From Bacteroidia bacterium (GTDB lineage: Bacteria; Bacteroidota; Bacteroidia; CAIKAF01), in NCBI GenBank assembly GCA_030427255.1, contig JAUHWY010000022.1:1-58563 (forward strand): a stretch of DNA of 58,563 nucleotides, written 5' to 3'. Below, piece by piece: positions 8,238 through 15,749 of this stretch. Below the pieces are notes generated by a model that was not told the origin of the DNA, made no database searches, and saw only the letters and a program-made list of their open reading frames with translations. The position numbers and the translations under genes are program-made. Numbering within the stretch: the stretch's first letter is position 1; each line of letters begins with the position of its first letter.

Positions 8238-8784
8238 CATCATCATAGGCTGCCAGCGCGGTGAGCGCCATGCCCAATCGGCTTTGTACGATTGGTTGAG
8301 CGGTCTTATGTATGCGGTTTGCCTGCGTTACGCCCGCGATGCTTCCGAAGCCGAAGACATGCTTCAAGATGGGTTCATTAAAGTATATCAGAACATTCAA
8401 AGCTTCAAGTTTGAAGGCTCCTTTGAGGGGTGGGTCCGCCGCATTATGGTGAACACGGCCTTGGAGCGTTTCAGAAAGAAAAATCAATTGTATCCGGTTG
8501 GTGAAATTCATGAAGTGGCCGGTGAGCTGCCCGATTTGTACAGCGTAGAGGCTCATATTTCGGCCAAGGAACTCATGGATTTGGTGCGCAGTTTGCCTAC
8601 GGGCTACCGCGTGGTGTTTAACTTGTATGCCATTGAAGGCTACTCCCACAAGGAAATTTCTGAGCAATTGGGCATATCTGAAGGAACTTCAAAATCTCAA
8701 TTGGCCAGAGCCCGCCAAACCCTGCAACAAAAAGTAAAAACCATGCATTCCAGAAGGAAAATCGCAACTAAAATTGGTGGATAG
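8224..8784 (+). CDS. ECF RNA polymerase sigma factor
   Basis: This 186-aa protein has the sigma-70 region 2 (YDWLSGLMYAVCLRYARD, then AEDMLQDGFIKVYQN and FEGSFEGWVRRIMVN) and region 4 with the helix-turn-helix GYSHKEISEQLGISEGT. Region 1 and region 3 are absent, as in ECF sigma factors. It overlaps the Kazal gene by 14 bases and is followed immediately (TAG then GTG) by a gene whose N-terminus looks like an anti-sigma region. A regulator pair is therefore likely, with translation coupling. Confidence 0.92.
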   Translation: MEVNDIIIGCQRGERHAQSALYDWLSGLMYAVCLRYARDASEAEDMLQDGFIKVYQNIQSFKFEGSFEGWVRRIMVNTALERFRKKNQLYPVGEIHEVAGELPDLYSVEAHISAKELMDLVRSLPTGYRVVFNLYAIEGYSHKEISEQLGISEGTSKSQLARARQTLQQKVKTMHSRRKIATKIGG

Positions 8785-10320
8785 GTGAAAGAGCATGCTT
8801 CCATAGATCGTTTGTTCGCCCGGGGGCTGCAAGGACATGAGGTACATCCGCCTCAGGGTTCCTTCGATAGGCTTATGGAACGGATGGACGAATCCCACCA
8901 CCCGGTCGACCGCTTATTTAAGCGTGCCGCTGAAGTGCATTCCGAGGCTCCGGGCTATTGGGTAAAGGAGGAGTTGCAGGCGCGCATGGACCGGAAGCGG
9001 CGCCGCCGTGTTTTGGTGTGGTGGTATAGTTCCGGTATGGTGGCTACGGTTTTCCTTGCCTTTATGGCCGGTTATTTGGCTCGCCCGGGAATCGATGGCC
9101 AAAGCCGCGGTTCCAGCCCCTTTGCAGGACTGCCAGACCCCATAAGTACTTCCTCTCCGGAAGTTTCTTCCCATGCCAAAGCCTCAAAACCCTTGGCCGG
9201 TGAGGCTTCCCTTGCTTTACAAGCCCAGGAAACACCAAAGGAATCATCACAGCAGGGCATGGCTACCGCTCCATCCCAACCTTTGGCTTCCGCTCCCCAA
9301 AAAGAGGGAAATGTTCGGTCAGGGTACCCATCTTCGGATCAAACACCGGCTTTGTCCAATACCATAGCCGACAAGCCAAGCATGGCCCTTATGGAGGGAG
9401 AACAAGAAAATGAACGAGTGGCCCTCCAGCCCGTCAGCCTTATTCCTCAAGATCCCCATGCTTTGGTTCAGGAAAAATGGGGTATGCTAAGGCCGGAACC
9501 TTCTCAGGAAAAAGAAAATGTGGTGGAGGAGTGGACAGCTTCCGGATGCAACCACACGTATACTCCCAAAGGCTGGTATGTTCAAGCGCATGCAGGCCCC
9601 TTGTATGCTTGGCAAAATGCCAGCCCCGTCGATAAACCTGCGGCCGCTCCCTTGTTTGGACCCAATATGGGCTTTAGAGAACAGCCGATTAATGGCATAC
9701 GTTTAGGAGTTCAAACCGGGAAGTTCATCGGTCGAAACATCGCGTTATTTAGCGGATTACAATACCAGCGTTTTGGACACTATACTCCAAGAAGTCAATT
9801 GCAAAGCCTACCTACAGGTAAAGGAAACTCGGGAAGCTCAGCTCCTGTGGTAACCTCAGCAGGATTGGTGGAAGGACTTACCGCTTCCATAGACAACAAC
9901 AGTGTGCAAGGCAGCGACCCTTACTTATCCGTTGACCAAGTAATGAGCGATCCCATGGAACGTTTGGTGCAGGAGTTTGCTTTGGTATCCGTGCCCATTG
10001 GCATCCGGGCGGAGTTTGGACGTGGTTTGGTGCGCTTCACTTCCTCTGCAGCGCTGGAGCCGGGGGTTTTGGTAAGCAATCGAGTATTTGCCGAAAACAA
10101 CCGTTCGGCCATTGAAATAGGACGTACCTCGGGCATACGAGATGTGCATTTGGCAGCTCGCATTGGCGCCGGTTTCCATGTAACTCCGGGCAGGCACTGG
10201 TCCTTTGGCTTTGAGCCCAGCCTAAGTTACAGCCTCACCGATTGGAGCAACACCTCCGATACGCAAATGCGCCCCATCTTTTTTGCGGCCAACTTGAACC
10301 TGGTCTACCAACTTTTTTAA
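8785..10320 (+). CDS. Beta-barrel protein with N-terminal anti-sigma-like region
   Basis: The frame starts with GTG directly after the sigma-factor stop codon (511 aa). Residues 1-75 are soluble and contain two copies of a HPPQGSFDRL- or APGYWVKEEL-like helix. A basic RKRRRR stretch precedes a single membrane segment (about 78-97, ending GYLARPG). A long Pro/Ser/Ala/Gln-rich linker (100-250) leads to a C-terminal beta-rich domain ending in FAANLNLVYQLF, an outer-membrane-type terminal strand. This design, inner-membrane anchor, periplasmic linker and barrel-like end after an ECF sigma gene, suggests envelope sensing coupled to the sigma factor. That role is inferred. Confidence 0.75.
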   Translation: MKEHASIDRLFARGLQGHEVHPPQGSFDRLMERMDESHHPVDRLFKRAAEVHSEAPGYWVKEELQARMDRKRRRRVLVWWYSSGMVATVFLAFMAGYLARPGIDGQSRGSSPFAGLPDPISTSSPEVSSHAKASKPLAGEASLALQAQETPKESSQQGMATAPSQPLASAPQKEGNVRSGYPSSDQTPALSNTIADKPSMALMEGEQENERVALQPVSLIPQDPHALVQEKWGMLRPEPSQEKENVVEEWTASGCNHTYTPKGWYVQAHAGPLYAWQNASPVDKPAAAPLFGPNMGFREQPINGIRLGVQTGKFIGRNIALFSGLQYQRFGHYTPRSQLQSLPTGKGNSGSSAPVVTSAGLVEGLTASIDNNSVQGSDPYLSVDQVMSDPMERLVQEFALVSVPIGIRAEFGRGLVRFTSSAALEPGVLVSNRVFAENNRSAIEIGRTSGIRDVHLAARIGAGFHVTPGRHWSFGFEPSLSYSLTDWSNTSDTQMRPIFFAANLNLVYQLF

Positions 10321-11553
10321 ATGGAATCAAGGGACGCTTATCCCTTAGTAGTCCTAGGGGCCGGTCCCGCAGGTGCTACCTTTGCTGCCCATGCAGGTGC
10401 TTTGGGCTTGCCTGTGCTGTTGCTGGACGCCCATACCTTTCCTCGCGACAAAATTTGTGGCGATGCCCTCAGCGGAAACACCACCTATGAGCTGGAAAAA
10501 TTGCCAAAATCTCCCGTGCCTGACTTTTTGGAAAGGGTCCCCGCCACTCCTTCCGGTGGCATTCGCTTTGTGGCCCCGGGCGGCAAGGTGCTCGATCTAA
10601 AACTTAAGCGCACCCGTGATGGCTTTCCCTCCTCGGGCCTGGTGGCGCGCCGGATGGATTTCGATGCCTTTTTGTGGCAGCAAGCCACCGCTTGGCCTAC
10701 GGTAGAATTTGTGCAATGCAAAGTGCAGCAGGTAGAAGCTTTGCCTCAGGGTTGGGACATTCAGACCAACCAAGGCAGCATAAAGGCCGAAGTTGTTGTA
10801 GCGGCCGATGGCGCCCAAAGCCGCTTTGTGCGCGAACTCCAAAAAGGAGAAACCATACACCGCAAGCACCATTCGGCCGGACTGCGCATGTATATGGAAA
10901 ACGTAAAGGGCTTCAGCTCCGATGGTTTGATTGAGCTGTATTTTAGAAAGGATCTGCTGCCGGGCTATTTTTGGATGTTTCCCATGCCCGGTAATCGAGC
11001 CAATATAGGCCTGGGCGTACGCTCCGATGTGGTTGCGCGAAATCAAATGAAACTCCGGCCAAAACTCTTGGAAATTGTTCGCGAGAACAGCGCACTTGGG
11101 GAGCGGTTTTCCGAAGCAAGCGCTTTGGAGCAACCGCAGGGCTTTGGTCTGCCCCTAGGAAGCACCCGCCGCAAAGCCGGGGGAAATGGCTATGTGGTTC
11201 TGGGCGATGCCGCCGGCTTGATTGACCCATTTTCCGGCGAGGGCATAGGCCCGGCCATGGCCAGCGGACGCTTGGCTGCCTTGCACCTCCATGAGGCTTG
11301 GAACGGCAAAACTTGGATGCACCGCGATTTTGACTCCTTTACCAACCGCCTGTGGAAGCATGTAGGCGACGATTTTCGAATCAGCTACCTACTCCAAAGG
11401 CTCTTGCGCTTTCCGCCCCTATTCGACGCCGTAGTGGCGCGCTGCAACCGAAGTCCCAAATGGCACCAAAGCCTGGAAATGATGCTGGACCGGCCCGAAG
11501 AGCGCAAACAAATGGCTCGTCCCGGCTTTTGGCTGAGTCTATTAAGGGGTTAA
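10321..11553 (+). CDS. FAD-dependent oxidoreductase, geranylgeranyl-reductase family
   Basis: This 410-aa protein has an N-terminal dinucleotide-binding motif GAGPAGATFAAH, the DKICGD segment typical of geranylgeranyl reductase/halogenase-like flavoproteins, and the second FAD motif GDAAGLIDPFSGEGIG (about residues 292-307). Members reduce isoprenoid double bonds or act as monooxygenases on lipids and pigments; the substrate here is unknown. The ATG follows the stop of the barrel gene without a gap, so it belongs to the same operon. The GC-rich hairpin element at 11572 follows about 20 bases after the stop. Confidence 0.85.
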   Translation: MESRDAYPLVVLGAGPAGATFAAHAGALGLPVLLLDAHTFPRDKICGDALSGNTTYELEKLPKSPVPDFLERVPATPSGGIRFVAPGGKVLDLKLKRTRDGFPSSGLVARRMDFDAFLWQQATAWPTVEFVQCKVQQVEALPQGWDIQTNQGSIKAEVVVAADGAQSRFVRELQKGETIHRKHHSAGLRMYMENVKGFSSDGLIELYFRKDLLPGYFWMFPMPGNRANIGLGVRSDVVARNQMKLRPKLLEIVRENSALGERFSEASALEQPQGFGLPLGSTRRKAGGNGYVVLGDAAGLIDPFSGEGIGPAMASGRLAALHLHEAWNGKTWMHRDFDSFTNRLWKHVGDDFRISYLLQRLLRFPPLFDAVVARCNRSPKWHQSLEMMLDRPEERKQMARPGFWLSLLRG

Positions 11554-11571
11554 AAAAAGGTTTTTTTTAGG

Positions 11572-11722
11572 GCGGCTGAACCGGGCTGTCAGCTATAGTC
11601 CTCGGCCCGGGCTCGGGAGCGCTAGGCGGTGCGGGGTCCCCCTCCAAGCCTCGGGGGCCTCCGCCCGCCAAGCGCTCCCAAGAGCCCGTTCCTGCGGGCT
11701 GCCGCTTCCATCCCTGCCGCAA
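11572..11722 (+). repeat. GC-rich hairpin element, family B copy 1
   Basis: This non-coding GC-rich block starts with GGCTGAACCGGGCTG. A long helix follows: the arm at 11609-11629 (GGGCTC, GGGAGCGCT, A, GGCGG) pairs with 11665-11687 (CCGCC, A, AGCGCTCCC, AA, GAGCCC). The apical region is a smaller hairpin between TGCG and GCCTCC. The copy at 46358-46508 has the same conserved flanks and loop boundaries but different, still complementary, helix bases. The function is unknown. Confidence 0.75.
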
Positions 11723-11808
11723 AAGAAATCTTGGAATAATGTATTGTTTAAAGTCAGCCGCATCAATCATTCCTCTATGAATGTTATCCGCTCCCCGTAG
11801 GCGATCTT

Positions 11809-12933
11809 CTAGATGTTTTTGTGTCGTTCTTTTTCTTTCGTTAGTAGTTGTACGGTTTGAAGCCAATAGTAGAATGAAGACTTGTCTGGCTGCTTTTTCA
11901 ACTTGTTTAGAAAGTTCCAATCAGGGTCGTCTATATTCAATTTTTTGACATCCTGTCCTTCGTAGTAGTTGATAGGCGACATGTCATTTGTCATAATTTT
12001 AGCCGCCAGATATGCAATACGAGCTGATGCCTGCACAGCATCATCAATGCGGAAGTTACCTGACATCAGAAAGCCAAAATCAAAAGCCTTAATTCCTCTT
12101 TGTAATTCGACAAACTTTTGCTTTTCATCATCGGATCCGCCACCTCTTTTGGCAATGATGAGACAGGTGTCCATGGTGTCTTGCAACACCGTTTCAAGCG
12201 TTAGGTCACTTTCAGGGTTTCCACTTTTTCGGTAGTTTATTTCCTGTTCCGCAAAGGCTATAAAGCTTTTCGCCACCAATTCAACGTCTTCGATGTGCTC
12301 AAACAACTTGCTCAAGTCGAATAGTTGTTTGCAAATCTCCATTGAGAAAGGTTGCTTGTCCTTTCCTTTGAAATAGGGAATACCTATCGTGTTGGGAGCA
12401 AAGGCTGTAAGCTTGTCACCAGTTATGGAATCAATGGTGGGAACCGTGACCATGGTCTCTGTCTCTGTTTCAATCCATTTTGTATCGACAGGCAGTTCAG
12501 CCAGTGCTGGATAAATCGAATTTTCAATCAGCACATCAAGCAATAGGGTCCCAGATCCTTGTTGTTTGGTATCGAATGAAAACTTATAATGCGCTTTTGG
12601 AACTCCCGGCTGGTAGCTACGGTGTTTATCCAACTTCCATTCTTTAAAATGGGAACTTGCGATAACCTTGTTCAGGATTTCTTCGAGGTCTTTTCTTTCG
12701 GCAGTGCAAATGATATCAATGTCAATGGAGAACCGGTTCCCTTCTTTAAGGAGGAGTACCAAACTCGTTCCACCTTTGAAGACGAAGTCCAGTCCTTTTG
12801 CCTTGAGTCTTTCAAGTAAATGCAGGGCATATATCATTTTTTCGAGAATGATCTTGTCAATTCGTTTGTGGTCCTTCTGCTTTTTGAATTGCTCCAGCCA
12901 CTCTTCGGTAAAACACTTGTCTTTAATCATCAA
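11809..12933 (-). CDS. abiEii: AbiEii-type nucleotidyltransferase toxin
   Basis: This 374-aa protein shows the nucleotidyltransferase motif of the AbiEii/AbiGii family: DFVFKGGTSL, then SIDIDI as the D-x-D catalytic pair (about residues 50-80), and later DSITGDKLTAF. In type IV toxin-antitoxin systems this enzyme transfers nucleotides to tRNA acceptor ends or comparable targets and blocks growth on phage infection. The start overlaps the end of the upstream AbiEi-like gene by 11 bases, the usual operon order. It appears intact. It sits at the left edge of the defence island. Confidence 0.88.
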   Translation of the reverse strand: MMIKDKCFTEEWLEQFKKQKDHKRIDKIILEKMIYALHLLERLKAKGLDFVFKGGTSLVLLLKEGNRFSIDIDIICTAERKDLEEILNKVIASSHFKEWKLDKHRSYQPGVPKAHYKFSFDTKQQGSGTLLLDVLIENSIYPALAELPVDTKWIETETETMVTVPTIDSITGDKLTAFAPNTIGIPYFKGKDKQPFSMEICKQLFDLSKLFEHIEDVELVAKSFIAFAEQEINYRKSGNPESDLTLETVLQDTMDTCLIIAKRGGGSDDEKQKFVELQRGIKAFDFGFLMSGNFRIDDAVQASARIAYLAAKIMTNDMSPINYYEGQDVKKLNIDDPDWNFLNKLKKQPDKSSFYYWLQTVQLLTKEKERHKNI

Positions 12934-13690
12934 TAATATCTTTTACCAAGTGAAACATGTGGTTGGTCATGAATTGCTTTATATCATGTTCTCTTTCCCT
13001 TCTTTTTGCATAGCTGAACAATTTGGTGAAATTGATGGTGTAATTGCTGAGGGCATTTTCATAAATGTGCATCAATTCACCGCCTTGCAGATAATAGAAG
13101 AGCCGCTCTTCAGCGAACAGATCAACGAGCATCTTCTCCAGAGTAGGAGTGTAAAACTTGACCTTATTTTCTGTTCGTTTCATCAATGGCGCTCTTGTAA
13201 GCAGCTTCTTAATGATGACCGGTTTATTGCTTTCAGCAATGTAGAAGTCAATAGCTTTTTCATCCGGATTTAGAAAAACTTCCCTGTGCATGTTGTCCTT
13301 TATGGCATAAAACAATGATTCTTCGAATCCTTTTTCCACTTCTATGAACAACGTTGATTTGCTCGTTTGGTGTTGTACAAATTCATTGAGCCATAGCGTT
13401 TCCCAAACACAGTGCTTGACTTCATCAAACTTTTGGGATAGTTTCTTCGCAATCTTGAGGAGGTTGGGAGAGATGTCCGGTCTGTATTTGGGTTTATAGG
13501 AGATCACATAAAGCCCTCTTTTGAGAGGCTTAATGATGTTTCTGTTTTTCAGGTCATAGATTCTCCACCCGAAAGTTCCTTTGTTCAGTTCAGGTTCGAA
13601 GTAGCGGTAGAATTGAAAGAGTTCTTCGCGTGAAAAAGACCCCTGACCCTTGAATGCTTCGATTAATCTTTTCTCTAGTATTTTAGGCAT
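12923..13690 (-). CDS. abiEi: AbiEi-like antitoxin (DUF6577-type)
   Basis: This 255-aa protein lies directly upstream of the AbiEii toxin. It begins with a winged-helix-like segment (residues 1-60, FSREELFQFYRYF to GTFGWRIYDLKNRNII) followed by KPLKRGLYVIS. This matches AbiEi-type antitoxins, in which an N-terminal wHTH represses the operon and the C-terminal domain neutralises the toxin. A good -7 box lies just upstream on this strand, giving a leader of only about 12 bases. The assignment rests on gene order plus the N-terminal pattern. Confidence 0.8.
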   Translation of the reverse strand: MPKILEKRLIEAFKGQGSFSREELFQFYRYFEPELNKGTFGWRIYDLKNRNIIKPLKRGLYVISYKPKYRPDISPNLLKIAKKLSQKFDEVKHCVWETLWLNEFVQHQTSKSTLFIEVEKGFEESLFYAIKDNMHREVFLNPDEKAIDFYIAESNKPVIIKKLLTRAPLMKRTENKVKFYTPTLEKMLVDLFAEERLFYYLQGGELMHIYENALSNYTINFTKLFSYAKRREREHDIKQFMTNHMFHLVKDIIDD

Positions 13691-13708
13691 ATGGAACCCA
13701 ATTTATAC

Positions 13709-13716
13709 CAAAGATA
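13709..13716 (-). promoter_or_regulatory. -7 box for abiE operon
   Basis: TATCTTTG on the reverse strand matches the Bacteroidota TAnnTTTG box 18 bases upstream of the abiEi start. No well-placed -33 TTTG is visible. Confidence 0.55.
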
Positions 13717-13837
13717 GGCAATTCCGGCTTAATTTGGAAATCAAAAAAACGCCAGTAAAGTGAAATACCGGCAAAATTTGGATCTTTTGAAAAGCTTGAT
13801 TTGTGGGTTGGTTTTATGGAATACTGTCCGAAATAAG

Positions 13838-14162
13838 GATACTGTCCCAAAAAGTGTGTAAAAAAAGAAAGGGTGTCTCTTTTAGAGCGAATAACCCATA
13901 AGCTCAAAATTAAAGACAAAAGCCCTTTCCTTGCAGGAGTTCGGAATCTACGGGCCTTTCGAAAAGGGCTTAAAGGCACTTGATGGAATAGACCAAGTGC
14001 ACCTGGTTTTTCACGAGCGTTTGTTCCTTTTTTATAAACGGAGTCCCTTTTGGATTAGGGCTTTGCCTCAATGGACACTACCTCTAGGTATTCCGGCCCG
14101 CCACTTAAGGGATATCCTTCGATGGGCGTCCCTACCACGCGTACTTGTTGATTCACTCAAGG
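13838..14162. repeat. 325-bp direct repeat, copy A
   Basis: About 90 percent identical by eye to 15003-15328. It begins with GATACTGTCCCAAAAAG, which resembles a transposon terminal repeat, and ends inside the coding sequence of a lipoprotein gene. The two copies bracket the HEPN/MNT genes. Confidence 0.88.
14055..14155 (-). pseudogene. 3' fragment of lipoprotein gene (duplicate of 15221-15514)
   Basis: The last 33 codons of the 15221-15514 lipoprotein (from VNQQVRVVGTP to the stop) are repeated here in frame, without the signal peptide or start. It is carried by the 325-bp direct repeat. Confidence 0.85.
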
Positions 14163-14255
14163 AGACCGTTGACGCTTTGTGTTTTCAAGCTTTTTTGTCC
14201 TGACCGAAGCGTCAGGGCAGGATCGCCGTCAGAATAGCATCGCATCAACAGTCTC
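14162..14255. repeat. MITE-like element with 11-bp terminal inverted repeats, copy 1
   Basis: Ends GAGACCGTTGA and TCAACAGTCTC are inverted repeats with one mismatch. Its inside shares a GAAGCGTCAGGGCAGG ... CAGAATAGC segment with the element at 30703-30818. Confidence 0.6.
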
Positions 14256-14274
14256 AATGTTCTTAAGCACGAAT

Positions 14275-14328
14275 AGGTTTCCGTTTAGCACTAAAACCCC
14301 CATTGCAGCCAAACCTGTGTTATGGCCA
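14275..14328 (-). repeat. attC-like 3' flank repeat of HEPN gene
   Basis: Reading the reverse strand, GGCCATAACACAGGTTTGG followed by an A/G-rich GGGGGTTTTAGTGCT starts just after the HEPN stop. The same arrangement follows the zorE-like gene (15749 to 15711). The sequence contains an AGGTTT/AAACCT inverted repeat, as in integron-cassette recombination sites, but no integron integrase is in the window. Confidence 0.45.
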
Positions 14329-14332
14329 GTAC

Positions 14333-14670
14333 TTAGTTTCTGTCCATAAGACTTTTTACCTCTTCAAATAAATCAGGTAATTCTCTTGTGGCTATCGTCC
14401 AAATTACTTCGTCGGAGATATTGTCGTAACTATGAATGATACGATTTCTTGTGCCAATAATGTTCTTGGCATTTTTAATTTGTATAGAAGAATCGGCTTT
14501 CAAAATCCTGTTTACTGCCTCACCTATGATTTCTAAGTTTCGCTCTACAGCTTTTTTCGTTTTTAAATCTTCTTGATAGGTGATGAAATTTATTTTTCAC
14601 CTAGGAATAGAAAAGCCGCTTCAATGGCTTGCTGGATGTCCAGCAACCAAACCTTGATTTTTATATCCAT
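14333..14670 (-). pseudogene. hepT: HEPN-domain toxin (HepT-like), frameshifted
   Basis: The reverse strand from the ATG at 14670 encodes a HepT start (MDIKIKVWLLDIQQAIEAA...FLGEK) and then meets TAA after about 26 codons. A one-base shift there restores FITYQEDLKTKKAVERNL, the HEPN catalytic motif RNRIIHSYD (R-x4-H-x-Y) and a normal C-terminus ending KSLMDRN. The total of 338 bases is one base short of a multiple of three, consistent with a single-base deletion in an A-rich run. HepT is the RNase toxin of the pair. Unless the shift is programmed or a sequencing error, the toxin is inactive. Confidence 0.8.
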
Positions 14671-14962
14671 AGATTTTAACTTTGGTATCGTCGAGTTGTT
14701 TTCTAAAAAGCCGATTTTGAATACCTCTTTCTTCAAGCAAATCAACTTGACTTTTCAATATGTCTTCTAGCTTTGTTTTTAAGCTGAAATAAAGGTCTGC
14801 GTACTTAAAAGGGTCTTTTTCGTCAAAATCTACTACCAAGTCAATATCAGAAGATTCATTAAAATCATCTCTTGTTACTGAACCAAAAGCAAAAAGAGAC
14901 TTTACCTTGCTTGTTTTGCAAAGTTCTTGTATCAATTCTATTTGGGCCTTGTCGATTTTCAT
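14621..14962 (-). CDS. mntA: MNT-domain nucleotidyltransferase antitoxin (MntA-like)
   Basis: The frame is open from 15064, but the ATG at 14962 (MKIDKAQIELIQEL) is the sensible start, giving 113 aa. The minimal nucleotidyltransferase motif GS-x10-D-x-D is present as GSVTRDDFNESSDIDLVV (about residues 27-44). MntA enzymes AMPylate the Tyr of the HepT R-x4-H-x-Y motif and so silence the toxin. The reading frame runs 50 bases past the HepT start, longer than the usual few-base overlap, which suggests that the stop codon has been lost or moved. The antitoxin remains intact while the toxin is frameshifted. Confidence 0.85.
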   Translation of the reverse strand: MKIDKAQIELIQELCKTSKVKSLFAFGSVTRDDFNESSDIDLVVDFDEKDPFKYADLYFSLKTKLEDILKSQVDLLEERGIQNRLFRKQLDDTKVKIYGYKNQGLVAGHPASH

Positions 14963-15002
14963 ACTCCAATTTAGGATTTTACTGCTATTTCGCCAAATTG
15001 GT

Positions 15003-15328
15003 GATACTGTCCCAAAAAGTGTGTAAAAAAAGAAAGGGTGTCTCTTTTTGAGCGAACAACCCATAAGCTCAAAATTAAAGACAAAAGCCCTTTCCTTTGC
15101 ATGGAGTTCAGAATCTACGGGCCTTTCGAAAAGGGCTTAAAGGCACTTGTTGGCAAAGACCAAGTGCACCTGGTTTTTTTGAGCCTTTGTGCCCTTTTAA
15201 TAAACGGAGTCCATTTTGGATTATGGCTTTGCCTCAATGGAAACCACTTCTAAATATTCCGGTCCGCCACTTAAGGGATATCCTTCGATGGGCGTCCCTA
15301 CCACCCGTACTTGTTGATTCACCCAAGG
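15003..15328. repeat. 326-bp direct repeat, copy B
   Basis: Partner of 13838-14162. It contains the downstream region and the last codons of the complete lipoprotein gene 15221-15514, so this is the parental copy. Confidence 0.88.
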
Positions 15329-15514
15329 TTCCAAATCTATGGTTTGGCTACGTAAGGCATAGGGCGTAATGCCATAGGGGCCATATTGGTAGGTCGTAGC
15401 AAACTCATCCGAGGCTTTTAGCAAGATTCCTTCTACTGCAATTTCTTTTGGTTCTTCGGAGCATCCCAACGTCAATACTCCTGCAAGTAAAAGAGCAAAG
15501 ATTCTACCTGTCAT
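15221..15514 (-). CDS. Small lipoprotein of unknown function
   Basis: This 97-aa protein has a lipoprotein signal with the lipobox LTLGC (Cys 18). The mature part is beta-rich with Tyr/Gly-rich segments (TTYQYGPYGITPYAL) and ends in an OB-like VVGTPIEGYPLSGG stretch. No family is recognised. Its 3' part is duplicated at 14055-14155. The envelope location is inferred from the lipobox. Confidence 0.7.
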   Translation of the reverse strand: MTGRIFALLLAGVLTLGCSEEPKEIAVEGILLKASDEFATTYQYGPYGITPYALRSQTIDLEPWVNQQVRVVGTPIEGYPLSGGPEYLEVVSIEAKP

Positions 15515-15610
15515 GCTTTGTTTTTTTGAAAGAACGTTGAAATCCTAGAATATTGTGTTGTATTGGGGTTGCTTAGGGATGATTTTGCAGTGGGGCAATC
15601 GCTTGTTCTG

Positions 15611-15749
15611 CTTGGGCTAATGGTTTGGCGCTTGGCGCATTGGCGGGTTTATAGCACAAAAGTTCAATCGAAGAACTGCACTTGAATCTACCACAAAACT
15701 GTCGTACGAAGCACTGAACCCGCCGTTACGCCAAACCGGTGTTATGCCC
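15611..15749 (-). repeat. attC-like imperfect palindrome after zorE-like gene
   Basis: On the reverse strand the end of the HNH gene runs into GGCATAACACCGGTTTGGCG, then GGCGGGTT, and about 70 bases later the inverse AACCCGCC and CGCCAAACC. This gives a 130-bp imperfect palindrome like a cassette recombination site. Its first 40 bases match those after the HEPN gene. Confidence 0.5.

Noticed and set aside
12668-13273. 201-aa plus-strand frame
   Set aside because: Antisense to the AbiE genes, which carry family motifs and the operon overlap.
13838-15328. Complete IS element between the two direct repeats
   Set aside because: The GATACTGTCCCAAAAAG start resembles a transposon end, but no transposase or opposite end is present; the content is the HEPN/MNT pair.
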